Counted from the first letter of the stretch, positions 23,200 to 34,839 are shown. The stretch is 64,000 nucleotides of DNA from Zerene cesonia (GCF_012273895.1 NC_052129.1:6076001-6140000), one strand, 5' to 3'. Notes: generated by a model from the letters alone, not told the origin. Made by a program: numbers and translations.

Positions 23200-23700
23200 T
23201 CAAGAACTTTGCTCGTTTCCAAAAATGTACACTGTGTATATGCCTTATCGTTTAATAATTCATTAAAATGATGTGGCACGAAATGTAATACCTATTCTTT
23301 GAATATTCCATGGCGCTGTGTGAAAATTAATTACAGGCTTGATCCTTTTTGATACCTAGATACTTCGTTTTAAAACGTAATCCCTTTCATATGAAATATG
23401 TAACAAAGATACTTATAGGTAAGTATTAAATTTGCAAGTAGAGACTACTCAGCCTGTCATTAATTTCTGTACAGTTCTGCTTTGTTGGTAACAAACCAAC
23501 ACTTTTGAATACCTAATGCTTTACAATAAATATTTAAAATGTTTTTATTTGTCATAGCGGGAAACAAAAAACAAACATAAAATTTGTATGCCAATTGTTT
23601 GGCGAATTGTGTGGACTATATTACTGTTGACCAATGTGAACTCTGTATTAACCACAATTCAAACAAATAAATGTTTATTATGATGTTTCTCAATTCCAAA
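23200..23700. other. AT-rich non-coding DNA
   Basis: No coding frame, repeat family or RNA gene was recognised. Confidence 0.5.
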
Positions 23701-23706
23701 ACACAC

Positions 23707-23755
23707 GAGTATCCGAGTATATATAATAGTAGAGTATCCGAGTATATATAATAGC
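23707..23755. repeat. Tandem duplication of a ~25-bp unit
   Basis: GAGTATCCGAGTATATATAA appears twice with spacing of 26 bases. Confidence 0.9.
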
Positions 23756-23990
23756 CCGGTCCTTTGGAAGGCTTACGTGGGGACTCAGGGCCAACACGCA
23801 GAGGCCCTTTGAGAATTTAATGTGTCGTCGGACACCAGCCGCAGCCTGCCCATGACTGCACTATAGAGATACAGCCCTGGGCAATCCGCGGCCGGTGTAG
23901 GACTATTGCAAAAACGGAAAGGAACAAAACTGGACTGTGGTGCGGAGGTGTTAAATGGATTGGTTACTGGGTCTATGGGAACTATGGTGT
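23756..23990. repeat. GC-rich unclassified segment, probably a repeat
   Basis: GGTCCTTTGGAAGGCTTACG to CTGGGTCTATGGGAACTATG is much GC-richer than its flanks and lies flush between the tandem duplication and a Rep-M copy. I suspect a dispersed element, perhaps joined to Rep-M, but there is only one copy here. No frame is convincingly coding. Confidence 0.4.
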
Positions 23991-24195
23991 CTGCCTTTAT
24001 TATTATTATGACTAAGCTGGTTGTTCGCCTGATGGTAAGCGATCACCACCGCCCATGAACATTCGCAGAGGATCAAACCCCTGCGAATGGGCTGACCATT
24101 TTTAAAGGGTAAGGGATAAGGAAAGGATTGATGACTGGGAAGAAGGAATCGACTGGGAAGGGTGAGGAAAAGGAAATGAGCCTCCGGTAAACATT
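23991..24195 (+). repeat. Rep-M copy 3 (SINE-like)
   Basis: GTTCGCCTGATGGTAAGCGA and TCACCACCGCCCATGAAC, then a hairpin (CATTCGCAG at 24060 with CTGCGAATG at 24081), then GGGTAAGGGATAAGGAAAGG and GAGGAAAAGGAAATGAGCC. Confidence 0.85.
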
Positions 24196-24454
24196 TAAGT
24201 AAGCACATAATTGTATAATAAACTAATAAGTAAGAATTTTAATTTAAAACTATTTATTCTGCGGTCAGTACATTAACATCACGCCATTACAGATTAGAGC
24301 AAAAATAATGAAATAAAATATTTAAAAATATCAACCAGGAGATTAAATGATTTTTCACACATTACTTAAGTGCTTAACGAAACGAAAAAATAATTCCACA
24401 ACTAAAAAAAACTAATTTGAATAAAACATCTCGTTATTATCTGAAGCAATTTCC

Positions 24455-24597
24455 TCAGATACTCAGTGCTAAAGGTCCCGGGTTCAATTCGCTCTGGGCC
24501 GATAAGCATGAACTCATTAAGACTACAAGGAGCTAAGCCATTTTCAATGACCTATTAGATCTGACAATGAATGTCCCATGCCCCAATAAATTTAAAA
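24455..24597 (+). repeat. tRNA-derived SINE copy, 5'-truncated
   Basis: Box B in CCCGGGTTCAATTCGCTCTG, followed by a body ending GACAATGAATGTCCCATGCC. Box A is lost. Confidence 0.6.
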
Positions 24598-24647
24598 TGC
24601 ATTTCTTGCGATTATTGCTTTTCTACCTTTATTAAAAGCTAGCTTTC

Positions 24648-24840
24648 TGCCCGCAGCTTTACCTTTGCAATCGAAGGAATATCCCGTGGAAATGAGATGA
24701 TTCACTGAGGTAAAAATTAGCCTATGTCACTCGCTAGCCTTCGAACTATTCAAACACAAAACTCATATCATAAAATCGCTCTGTTGCGACGCGAAAGAAG
24801 GCAAACAGACATTTTCGCAGTTATAATTGTAAGGATAACA
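24648..24840 (-). mobile_element. Helitron-like relic, minus orientation
   Basis: Begins CTAGCTTTCTGCCCGCAGCT, the minus reading of a GCGGGCAGAAAGCTAG end, and contains CTGTTTGCCTTCTTTCGCGTC on the minus strand. Confidence 0.5.
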
Positions 24841-25171
24841 TTTTTTCATATGTTGAGTATTATATTATAATTAAAAAAAAAAACATTATAAAACTTCTAT
24901 GTAATTAGTCAAACAAATAATTACGCTTTTCAAAATCAAACCATTACCAGTTATGGCTTCCCACAAACTCTGCATCTTTAATAATATGGATAATGTCGTT
25001 TTTGTACTAGTTTTTATCCACAAGAGGTCAAGTACCCTTAAAAATGGACGATCGAGGCACACAATCGAGTTCAATTTATGCGGTAAATTAAATTTATAAT
25101 CATAAGCAGGAAAATGACATAGGTATCTTTCAATCTTATAATAACGATCTTATTAGTCAGCGTCCCAGTTT

Positions 25172-25325
25172 ATACAAGCTAGGACCCGCGGCGTCACTTG
25201 CTTGTCTATTCTATAATCTATCTCTGTCCGAAATTTCATATAGATACGATGAGCAGTTTTTGCTTGAAAGCGTAAGAAGCATCCATACACATTCACATGC
25301 TATCGCGTTTATAATATTACTAGAA
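25172..25325 (-). mobile_element. Helitron-like relic, minus orientation
   Basis: CTAGGACCCGCGGCGTCACT is a minus-strand hairpin-plus-CTAG end. The 5' half (TATTATAAACGCGATAGCAT on the minus strand) matches the general plan. Confidence 0.6.
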
Positions 25326-25329
25326 CGTA

Positions 25330-26280
25330 GGATATTATAAATATTATAAATATTGTTTTAAAAATGTATGAGAAAACTCAGAAGGATCGACGTAACTTTA
25401 TCCTTTTGAGTTAATACGTCCTTATATTAAATACTTAGTGATAATAATCACAATTAATAAAAGTTTTAATAATTTACATGTAACATATAGTACTTATATA
25501 TAAACCGTTATTATAATAAGGCGATAAATATCCCGTTATACCAAGATTACGCTTTAAATCCGTCATAAACCTTTTAAACCAAACTAATTGAAAACTTTTA
25601 ACCATTTCACGATGTGTTAATTGACACATGCTTAGGGTTGCCAACAACTACTTTTATAATTGTATTATTTTAACACTTATCTATAGCAATCAATTATATT
25701 GTTAATATTTTAGTGCCTGTTTATACAAATGTTATTTACGTACATATGTATTCATAATTTATGTAAACTTTAAGTATATTTATCTATTTAATAAGAAAGT
25801 ATATTTATCTAGCTTTCTACTAACGTTCAGATTTCCTACGTTTGGGACTAGATGGCGTTAGTATGATGGAATTTGCGCTGAATGTATGGAATCAACTGTT
25901 TGAGAAATAAACTTTTTGTTGAGAATTGGATTTTATTTAAGTATATAGCGATACCGAAAAATATATTGCGTTATTTTTGTATTTGACAATAATGCTGCAT
26001 TGTTATTAATTAATCAATTATCAATAAAATAATGTGAAGAATACTCCACAGTTTATGTAATATACCTACTGATGTGTGACAGCCCTACCATCTTAAAGTG
26101 TAAAATGCACACAATAAATTATTTCCTTCACAGCAAGCAATGCGGGTGTATAGACTATGTATTATTATAACTGTTATTTATCGGTTTTTAATATCATGTG
26201 TCGAATGAAGATAATGTACTCTAAGTGTTAGAATGTGTCGATAATTTAAACTATAAATTACACGTTATTTGGTTAATGAA
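25330..26280. other. AT-rich non-coding DNA
   Basis: No gene or intact repeat recognised. A short unit ATATTATAA repeats at 25333-25352. Confidence 0.55.
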
Positions 26281-26284
26281 TCCC

Positions 26285-26440
26285 TACTAAAATAATAATA
26301 GTCCGTGTCCACGTCACGACTAAAGCACTAAGCCGATTTAGATGAAAATTCGGGCAATGATAGGTTGTCACTAGATAAAACTATCACACGTATCATAGTT
26401 TGATGCCGGAAACTGGAACTAGGTATGAACACGGAAAACA
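26285..26440 (+). mobile_element. Helitron-like relic (Hel-J type)
   Basis: GTCCGTGTCCACGTCACGAC and AAGCACTAAGCCGATTTAGA followed by TGAAAATTCGG resemble the middle of Hel-J. The 3' end is not recognisable. Confidence 0.35.
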
Positions 26441-26975
26441 TCCAACATGGAAACACACTAACATAAACTCCGCACTATAAAATTATGTTTAATTATTACT
26501 TTTCTATTATTAAAAAATATATACAAATACTAACTTCACCCGGTGGCAAAAATAACATGAAAACTACAAAACTTCAAACTGTTAAACCTATTTAACTTAG
26601 TGCCCAATTAAAGTCTAACCATAGAATAATAAATAATGAATGTAAACAATGTTTAATTAAAAGTTATACGTAGCCAAGTGCAGCTGGGCTCAAACCGTAC
26701 ATCCTAATTCCTAATTAAATTATTTTAATGAGCGCTTATTACTTGATAAATTTCATTTCAGTACTTGTCATTTGTTTAATTGTTTTATCATTATCATGTT
26801 TGCATTTTTATTTAATTGCAATCAGTTATAACTTTTGAAAAACACGTATCATTTGTACTAAATATATATTTCTATGTAATTGCAACATTACAACATAAAC
26901 AGCAACATTTTTGTTGGTATATTAAAATGCTAATAAAAGTCGAAGAACCTGTGCAAAATAATGCATTTTAAAACA

Positions 26976-27975
26976 NNNNNNNNNNNNNNNNNNNNNNNNN
27001 NNNNNNNNNNNNNNNNNNNNNNNNNNNNNNNNNNNNNNNNNNNNNNNNNNNNNNNNNNNNNNNNNNNNNNNNNNNNNNNNNNNNNNNNNNNNNNNNNNNN
27101 NNNNNNNNNNNNNNNNNNNNNNNNNNNNNNNNNNNNNNNNNNNNNNNNNNNNNNNNNNNNNNNNNNNNNNNNNNNNNNNNNNNNNNNNNNNNNNNNNNNN
27201 NNNNNNNNNNNNNNNNNNNNNNNNNNNNNNNNNNNNNNNNNNNNNNNNNNNNNNNNNNNNNNNNNNNNNNNNNNNNNNNNNNNNNNNNNNNNNNNNNNNN
27301 NNNNNNNNNNNNNNNNNNNNNNNNNNNNNNNNNNNNNNNNNNNNNNNNNNNNNNNNNNNNNNNNNNNNNNNNNNNNNNNNNNNNNNNNNNNNNNNNNNNN
27401 NNNNNNNNNNNNNNNNNNNNNNNNNNNNNNNNNNNNNNNNNNNNNNNNNNNNNNNNNNNNNNNNNNNNNNNNNNNNNNNNNNNNNNNNNNNNNNNNNNNN
27501 NNNNNNNNNNNNNNNNNNNNNNNNNNNNNNNNNNNNNNNNNNNNNNNNNNNNNNNNNNNNNNNNNNNNNNNNNNNNNNNNNNNNNNNNNNNNNNNNNNNN
27601 NNNNNNNNNNNNNNNNNNNNNNNNNNNNNNNNNNNNNNNNNNNNNNNNNNNNNNNNNNNNNNNNNNNNNNNNNNNNNNNNNNNNNNNNNNNNNNNNNNNN
27701 NNNNNNNNNNNNNNNNNNNNNNNNNNNNNNNNNNNNNNNNNNNNNNNNNNNNNNNNNNNNNNNNNNNNNNNNNNNNNNNNNNNNNNNNNNNNNNNNNNNN
27801 NNNNNNNNNNNNNNNNNNNNNNNNNNNNNNNNNNNNNNNNNNNNNNNNNNNNNNNNNNNNNNNNNNNNNNNNNNNNNNNNNNNNNNNNNNNNNNNNNNNN
27901 NNNNNNNNNNNNNNNNNNNNNNNNNNNNNNNNNNNNNNNNNNNNNNNNNNNNNNNNNNNNNNNNNNNNNNNNNNN
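26976..27975. other. Assembly gap of 1000 N
   Basis: Exactly 1000 N, so probably a scaffolding gap of nominal or estimated size. It hides the left side of the CpG-rich block. Long reading frames spanning it are meaningless. Confidence 1.
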
Positions 27976-28058
27976 GCATTGTTAGTGGCGTCGCCCTGCG
28001 CCCCAGCCGCTTTCGTTTCACGTTTGGTAGGCAGTAGGTACGCATTGTCGAAATGCAT
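27976..28058 (-). CDS. Possible start of a coding exon running into the gap
   Basis: On the minus strand an ATG at 28058-28056, with A at -3, opens a frame starting MHFDNAYLLPTKRETKAAGA and staying open to the assembly gap at 27975. Codon use (CTG, GCG, GGC, GCC) is more coding-like than the flanking AT-rich DNA. It sits in a CpG-rich block, as insect first exons and promoters often do. On the opposite strand a short frame (ATG at 28053) ends at an AACAG|GTAAAG donor-like site at 28115, so strand is unsettled. Another minus frame is also open across the block, as expected in GC-rich DNA. It may be coding only by appearance. Confidence 0.22.
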
Positions 28059-28530
28059 TCTCCATACACATTTCGATCGGCCGTCCCTTTCCCGCGTGCG
28101 TTCAAAGAAAACAGGTAAAGATACCCGCGGCTGCGGCCTGCGACGCTCAGGAGTACGTTTCGAATAATTTGAGATGTTGAATTTATGTTATCAAAACGAA
28201 AAACTCTCGTTGCGGCCGTGCGGACCGCGACGCCGCGATCAATGGAACAATGCACGCGAAATAAAAAAATATCATATTCTACGTACGATAGCAATAAATT
28301 ACCATAATGACCGCGTTGCGCTGGTTTTATTCGGATTCCGATTTGTATTGTTTGCGCTGTAATCGTTTAAATGTGTGTCGGCAAAGCGGCGATTTTATTT
28401 AACACGCCAATTGCCAATTGGTTTAAATCCGAAGCAAATTAATGGCGTGGAGATGCGAAATAAAAATAGCGACGATTATTCAAATTACCCGTTGATCTGG
28501 GATTATGTTAACGGCTAACTATGTCTATTG
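27976..28530. promoter_or_regulatory. CpG-rich, repeat-free block beside the gap: possible promoter, first exon or conserved element
   Basis: This is one of the most GC- and CpG-rich stretches in the window (for example 28080-28160 and 28200-28260). It contains none of the repeat families found elsewhere. The distal part (28370-28500) has well-spaced AT/GC mixed words such as TTAATGGCGTGGAGATGCG that look constrained. No TATA box or initiator could be fixed with confidence. The 1000-N gap cuts off its left side. Confidence 0.35.
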
Positions 28531-28699
28531 ATAGTCTATGCAGTAAATGCCCACGCATTATTAAAATAGATATTACCGCGTATCCTTCTTCAGATTATAA
28601 GCTTTTTGATTTATTTGTTAGAGCCACAACAAAAAGTTATACTTTATATAGAAGCACCTTCTTACATAAGTAGGTATGTTTAGAGAAATTTACAGCAAA

Positions 28700-28935
28700 T
28701 ATCATATTGTAAACAAATACATATAATCAAATATACAAAAATACTATTAAAGCACCAATAGTCTAATGTATTCATTTGCTGATGATGAATTAATATTTTG
28801 AACAGAAATCTAAACCGGGAGACACCAGCTTTCAAACAAAAGAAAATCATCAAAATCGATTCACCCAGTCGAAAGTTTAGAAGTAACAAAGCAAAGCTCC
28901 TCCCTTTTTTAAGTCGGTTACAAAATAGACACACC
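28700..28935 (-). repeat. Rep-G copy 2, minus orientation
   Basis: On the minus strand AACCGACTTAAAAAAGGGAG, TTTCGACTGGGTGAATCGAT and GTTTGAAAGCTGGTGTCTCC match the Rep-G copies at 10.4 and 63.9 kb. Frames over this segment on both strands are incidental. Confidence 0.65.
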
Positions 28936-28939
28936 ATAT

Positions 28940-29415
28940 TCGGTCCATACATAAGCAAACCCTTTCTAAAAAGTACCGATGATAAAAAACAACTGACGCA
29001 GTCATTGAGATTCGTTTGGTTGCGACCATTTGATTGTCAAAGGGTTTTTGGGGCCGGTTTATTGTTTTTAAAAGCAGCAGATACAATTTATAAAGATCTC
29101 CGCGCACGTTTCAAAAATTTTTGCACGCCGTCTGAAGGTCTCTGTGAGGGATTCGAAGTCCATTTTTCAATGTTTTTTCTTTATTTAACTTACATACAGT
29201 ACGTACGTAAGTTAAGTTGAGTTACATTTTTAGGTTATTGGTAGACATTTAAATGTCATTTATATGTAACAAGCTTCAATTATATAATTAATCATATAAG
29301 CGACGAATATAAACACTTTTGTTTACACTTTTTGTTATTAAATTATAATCGATTATAAATCATAAAAAAATAAAGTGAAAGATTTGATCGGCATAATAAA
29401 ACTAAAGATTATTTT
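28940..29415. other. Non-coding DNA, GC-elevated at 28985-29160
   Basis: The elevated part (GGGGCCGGTTTATTG and flanks) has no repeat match. A plus-strand frame over it has no start or splice context that I trust. Confidence 0.35.
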
Positions 29416-29420
29416 ATATA

Positions 29421-29605
29421 TCTTAGGTTATAAGAAAAGTTTGTAAGAATGTATGGATGTATGTTTGTTACTGATTTAAGTGAAAGACACTAAACGGATT
29501 TTACTGTTGCCTTGATCATGATATAGATTTTGCAACAGAATAACACATAAGCTATAGAAAAAACTTACTTTTGTGAGTGCGAACGAAGACGCGTGGCACA
29601 GCTAG
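29421..29605 (+). mobile_element. Hel-I copy 2
   Basis: Starts TCTTAGGTTATAAG, contains AAAGTTTGTAAGAATGTATG and ACACTAAACGGATTTTACTG, and ends CGTGGCACAGCTAG before T. Confidence 0.7.
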
Positions 29606-30024
29606 TATTTTTGTTAAAACAACTAGGAGTGTTAAATATAAATTTATTCTTTATTTCATAGAGTATTTTATATTTAAAAGTCGCTAGCGACAGTTGAGTT
29701 GCGAAGAAAATACGTCGATAGTGTTTGTCTAATGAATTCAACACTTCGCGATATTACACTGATGGATATACAGTTTAAGCGACATTTGACTCAGCTAAGC
29801 TTGTTTTAAGATAACGTTTAGTCTAAGAGTATGATCAATTATTTCCAATGCGACTGGATGGATAAATAACGATCCAATTTTTAGTAATTCACGTGTACCA
29901 TATGATTATAGGGTTGACGTGTTGAAGACATGAGATTAAATATATTGCGATATATGTTTTATACAGGTAGGTGCTAGTAAATGGCATTTACACAAAAAAT
30001 TTATAAGCTACACAGTTACTTTTT

Positions 30025-30095
30025 AAACTCAAACATTTATTTATTCAATAAGACTTCTTATAGAAACACTCTTGAATTTTTGTGTACTCCTAATG
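30025..30095 (-). repeat. Rep-L fragment (retroposon 3' end)
   Basis: AACTCAAACATTTATTTATT then CAATAAGACTTCTTATAGAA matches the longer copy at 43.6 kb. Read on the minus strand the CAAACT end is the 3' tail. Confidence 0.6.
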
Positions 30096-30099
30096 AACT

Positions 30100-31155
30100 A
30101 GCTAGGTATTTACCCTCGATATTTCTCGACAAAAACGCTTCAGTGAATAAGAAATTAATATTACCATTATTACTATAAACTGATACACCAAATGGTGTAA
30201 AACCCAATGTTTCTTTCGACAATGCCATCACAAATATATAAAGAAGAATGTTTAAACTTTTTAAATATGAATCAGAAACGAGAAAGCCGATCGTCTCTCG
30301 GACTTTACACGACCAAGAATGCTATCGAAAGGACGTTTTATCGACACAATTTGTCGTTCAGAAATCACAGTTGAGTTTACCCTCATTTCAGCGCTTTTCT
30401 ATGTGTTTTAGAAGTTTTACACTTTTGTATCGTTGAAAGTGAAAAGAATTTTCTAGAAAACAGAACATATTATAGATAGATAGATATATTAACGATACAA
30501 ATAAACGTTCATCTGTTTATGGTAAAAGCAAAAACTCACTGGGATCAGTGATACATAAGCTAGCTTTTAAACAAATCGTTAATTAATGAGTTTCATGTAC
30601 ATTTTTCATAACCGCATGCCATTTTTGTATACATATTTGTTTTACAAAAATAACAACCGCATGCTAGGCAAAAATCGATTAAATACAAATGAATTGATAG
30701 CGCACATTTGTCGCTTTGCGCGTTTCAAATTTGTATTTCGGTATGATATGAATTTCAAACGAAACTACGTTAAAATGGGAAATCTATAATTTCATGCATA
30801 TTTTGTTTTCAAAATGCATACACATGTTATCGTAGTTTGATTTTTTCGGAGTGTTACTCGCAAAGAATTTAGCAAATTATAATATAGAGTGTCTGTTGTA
30901 TGAAATTACTCTATTTATTTAGTCTCAATTTAATTACAAATTGCAAGATTTAAAATATAAACTTTTTAATTAACTTTATATTTTTTGCATCCCTATCCGA
31001 TTGTCTGTTCTTCTGTTTGTGTGCACATTGTTTTATTATAAAACTAAATTAAATTCATTACTTGCTCGTTTCCTTTATGGAAATTTTACTTAAAAATCTA
31101 ATTAACTAGATATGATTAACTTCTCTCTCTCTCCCCCTGCCGTGACGCCGGTCTA
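30100..31155. other. AT-rich non-coding DNA
   Basis: No supported exon or element. CATTTTTGTATACATATTTG at 30619 and neighbouring ACAACCGCATGC repeats (30605-30665) are minor internal similarities. Confidence 0.5.
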
Positions 31156-31164
31156 CTTCGTACT

Positions 31165-31270
31165 AGTCGTTTGCGAGAATGGATGTATGTTTGTTTGTTA
31201 TTTTTTCATATCAAAACCACTGAACGGATCCTGATGATACTTGTCGGTGATGTAGACTATATACCAGAAC
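31165..31270 (+). mobile_element. Hel-I copy 3, fragment
   Basis: GCGAGAATGGATGTATGTTT and CCACTGAACGGATCCTGATG match Hel-I. The 3' end is lost. Confidence 0.5.
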
Positions 31271-31374
31271 ACCTAGTAATTGACATAGATATTTTCGCTT
31301 TCGCCCTTGTAACCCAGGTAAATAGTTAGTATGGTTATTTAAATATACAAATAAACCCACAAGAATTACAACCT

Positions 31375-31478
31375 CATGACAGACGGACAGACAGAGACAC
31401 AGATAGACAGACAGCGAAATTTTAGTAGTAGGGTCCCGTAACCCCTTCAATACGTTTCGGGTACAGAACCTCAACGAC
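31375..31478 (+). repeat. Rep-Q 3' portion
   Basis: GACAGACGGACAGACAG, then ATTTTAGTAGTAGGGTCCCG and TTTCGGGTACAGAACC are the end of a dispersed lepidopteran repeat whose start (GTCAAGTGCGAGCCGGACTC) is seen at 43.08 and 59.87 kb. Confidence 0.6.
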
Positions 31479-31930
31479 TACCATAAATCGACTCGATCGA
31501 TAATCGATTAATTATTATCTAAATTATAGTGTGAAGCGAGCGTAATGCAAAATACAGTCCGATTTAAACATTTCCCTACCGCAAGTAGATATTTCACCTT
31601 TACCTGCTTATAACCGAACCAAACTCGATCATCCGATACATAACTTGCTGAATAAAGGACAAGTTAACAATAGCAGGTAGGAACTAAACGGAATATTGAA
31701 ACGCATGTAATTAACTAGGTGCTAACTTGGTGTCAATGACTTATTGTCGGTTATTGTTAGATTTCTGAACGACATAATATATACGTACAGGTATAGTTAA
31801 GCTTAGCTTAGTGCTAAGTTTCAAATAATCAAACATATAAAAGAGACGTGACTTTGAGACGTGTTAGCGAAAAAAAGACGTTAATCTGTCAGCAAACCGT
31901 TGAAATTCTATTTGCCGTTTATGCTTGATA

Positions 31931-32062
31931 CTAGCGGTTCGCCCCGACTTCGTTCGATTATATATATAATCTACAACACTGATATATCCAACGGTGAAAG
32001 ATATTTTGAAAACGGGTCAGAAGTTCCTGAGATTAGCTGGTTCAAACAACCCCTTCAGCTTT
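31931..32062 (-). mobile_element. Hel-C copy 2, minus
   Basis: CTAGCGGTTCGCCCCGACTT is the minus-strand terminus and CCCTTCAGCTT the other end. Internal GTCAGAAGTTCCTGAGATTA is typical. Confidence 0.75.
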
Positions 32063-32114
32063 ATGTGGCAATTTCTGTATCACTACATAGTATAAAACTT
32101 CTATAAATATGTAT

Positions 32115-32272
32115 GTAGTGCATAGTATAAATATGTATGCTTAAATCTTACGCTACGGATACTAAACTACGCAACGGATTTTGATGCGGTTTTTTTAATA
32201 GATAGAGTGATCGAAGAGGAAGGTTTATATGTACAATAACATCTATTAAATAGCTTCGAATTTAGCGAAAGA
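32115..32272 (+). mobile_element. Hel-B copy 2, 3'-truncated
   Basis: ACTACGCAACGGATTTTGAT, GATAGAGTGATCGAAGAGGA and ATAACATCTATTAAATAGCT match Hel-B. It stops before the hairpin. Confidence 0.65.
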
Positions 32273-32279
32273 AAAAAAT

Positions 32280-33350
32280 TAAACAAGAACTAAGAGAAGG
32301 ATAGAGAGGTATACTTATTCTAAGCACAGCTGCTGTTTTTAAACTAAATAAATAAAAAACTAAATTAACTTGTTAAAACCCTAAACATAGAACAAGTTAT
32401 TTGTATAAACATTTAAAGTTATTAAATAACTCAAGTTTAAAAACGCTCTCTCCCATTCTTCTATTCAGCATTCACTTACCATAGATTAGACTCGTGTTTG
32501 TCAAAAAGGCGTGGAAACTGCTCGATACAAAATGATACTGTATACAAGAGCGCAGGTTTCATTTATTTTAATTAAATAACTAATTAGTGTTCCACGCAAT
32601 TTGTTGCGGACTTCCGAGCTCAATATGTGCTGTGTTTTGAATTGCTAATTTTGTTTCATTCGTGTATTAAAATTAATTCAACGAACTCTGACCTAAAAAC
32701 TATTGCAAGACCTAAAATCTAGTGAATTCAATTAGATCGCGATGCCGCGAGCTACAGGTATTCTGTGGGAATGTATGAATGAATTATTTATATGTTTGTG
32801 TGTATTTGTAGTTATGATATAGACAAATAGTCATACCGTCTGTTTAGCTCGCATCTCCTTTACATTTAGAGCTATATATATATTTAATTTCATCCATTAT
32901 TTCATTCCCCTTCAGTTTCATTTAGGCTATTAAATAAAGCTCATTTATTTCCAATAATTTCACATTTCTATATTTTAAAATATATCTATATTCGTATAGC
33001 TGATACGGTGTGAAAACGTCACAAACACACAAATTAATGTATCAGCAGGAATCGTTTAATTTTCTTTCCGTCGCTTTAAATTATAACACAACAAAGCACC
33101 ATGTAAACGGATGAAACGGATGTATCATCTGTATGTATAATCATTTTTTGATAGCTCTTTTTGAGACTCATCAATTATTTGCGAATATTAAAATACCGCG
33201 AGGTGAGCCCGCCTCCATCAAGATTAATGATTTTCTCATTTATTATTTACCTGTATAACGAACACGCTGTTTTTATTTCATAATTAATTAATACGTGAAC
33301 TTAATTATAATTCTCATACTTGGGAATACTTGAATATCAGTTACAATCAC
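32280..33350. other. AT-rich non-coding DNA
   Basis: No gene or clear repeat. AACGGATGAAACGGATGTATCATC near 33108-33131 only loosely resembles SINE text. Confidence 0.5.
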
Positions 33351-33357
33351 GCTCAAT

Positions 33358-33526
33358 CGAAGTCGCTTCCCGCGTCTGTCCTTGCGTATGCTTTGAAGTA
33401 TAAAACTGCATAACGGATTTTGATGGGGGATTGTTTTAAAAGATAGAGTGATTCAAGAGGAAGGTTTATATGTATTATAACATGTATTAAACTGCTTCGA
33501 ATTGAACGCTGGCGGGCAAATGCTAG
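33358..33526 (+). mobile_element. Hel-B copy 3
   Basis: GAAGTCGCTTCCCGCGTCTG, ACTGCATAACGGATTTTGAT and ATTCAAGAGGAAGGTTTATA, ending GGCGGGCAAATGCTAG before T. Confidence 0.75.
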
Positions 33527-33529
33527 TTC

Positions 33530-34645
33530 ATCATAAGATAATATAATAATTACATATCAACACAGAAAACATCGCATGCTATCCAAAAAATTTACGAGAA
33601 AATATTCAATTATATTAAAAAAAAACACATGAATGAAGTATGTAGCAAAATAATAATAAATTTATACACATATCAATAAATTACAATATGTTGTTTGTAC
33701 AATAGGTGTCTATTTTCACTGAAATTAGTCCATTCGTTTAATCTATTCGCACACCACACTAACATTAATATACATTCGCATATCATCACGCAATATCGCT
33801 CACAAAATTGCTAGTATTACCGACGTAGCCTAGGGATCAGGTCAAATCCTGGATCTAGGGTTATGATGGATCTATCCGCATCTCGGTTTCAGGCCGAATG
33901 TGAACATTGCGAATTTAGCACTATGCAATATGCATATTCTTATGCTATCCTAGTTTAATCAAATCCTATATAATCGCTATATAAAAACCTACAAACGTTT
34001 TGTTTCTGAAATCGGTTTACTAATTCCTGAGATTAGCGCTTACAATATAAGATTTTCATCTTTATATTATTAGTGTAAATATCATATTTAAAATAGGCGT
34101 GAATGACTTGACCAATTAATCTAATAAATTCGGGTCCAAACATCGTATTCATAGCGACGAAATATGTTTAATCTCTGTTTATTGTGAATCTTATTTTACA
34201 ACAAAATGTATATAAATTTAACCTTACATTTATCACTCAATAACAACAATGTTAAAATGAGATGTTAAACCGTAACTTTACGCTTACCAAACTTTGCAAA
34301 CTTTGCATTAACATTAGGCTTAATGTACTTAGCATGTACCCACAATAATTCCACCATACTTCACCAACCACCAGGTGTAAAAACGCGTAATTTTTTATGG
34401 GAACGCAACATTTAAAAAATCCGCCGCGCCATATCACGCTATCGCATCTGTCAACACCAAAGATGTCGGATGCCACATGTTTTTGGGTGTAATTGCTTGA
34501 TAATTAACTTGGAGGATGTGATTTTTAATTACTTTCAATAGCTCATAGTGTTATGTATTACGTTTGGAAGTGACTTTTGAAAAATTCACTAGTCTCGGTG
34601 AAATGGTAGTGAAATATGAGTTTAAAGATAAGTAAAAATCCTATC
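33530..34645. other. AT-rich non-coding DNA
   Basis: No supported gene. TTCCTGAGATTAGCGC at 34024-34039 is a small Hel-C remnant. A 74-codon minus frame at 34252-34476 has no recognisable domain. Confidence 0.5.
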
Positions 34646-34648
34646 CTA

Positions 34649-34833
34649 TCCTACTAATATTATAAATGCGAAAGTCTGTAAGGATGTGTGTGTGTGTGTT
34701 TGTTACTGAACCGATTGCGATGAAATTTGGTACGTAGACAGCTGGACAACTGGAATAACTTATAGGCTTCTTTTTATCCCGATATTCCTTCGGGATACGC
34801 ACTTACGCGGGTGAAACCGCGGGGCGTAGCTAG
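34649..34833 (+). mobile_element. Hel-A copy 4 with 21-22-bp internal deletion
   Basis: Complete ends (TCCTACTAATATTATAAATG; GCGGGTGAAACCGCG hairpin; CTAG before T). GTTTGTTACTGAACCG lacks the CTCTTTCACGCAAAAACT segment present in other copies, consistent with deletion between ACT microhomologies. Confidence 0.88.
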
Positions 34834-34839
34834 TTTAAG

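Noticed and set aside
26922..28294. Long frames of 358-454 codons on both strands
   Set aside because: They exist only because the 1000-N gap contains no stops. Only the flanking real bases were considered.
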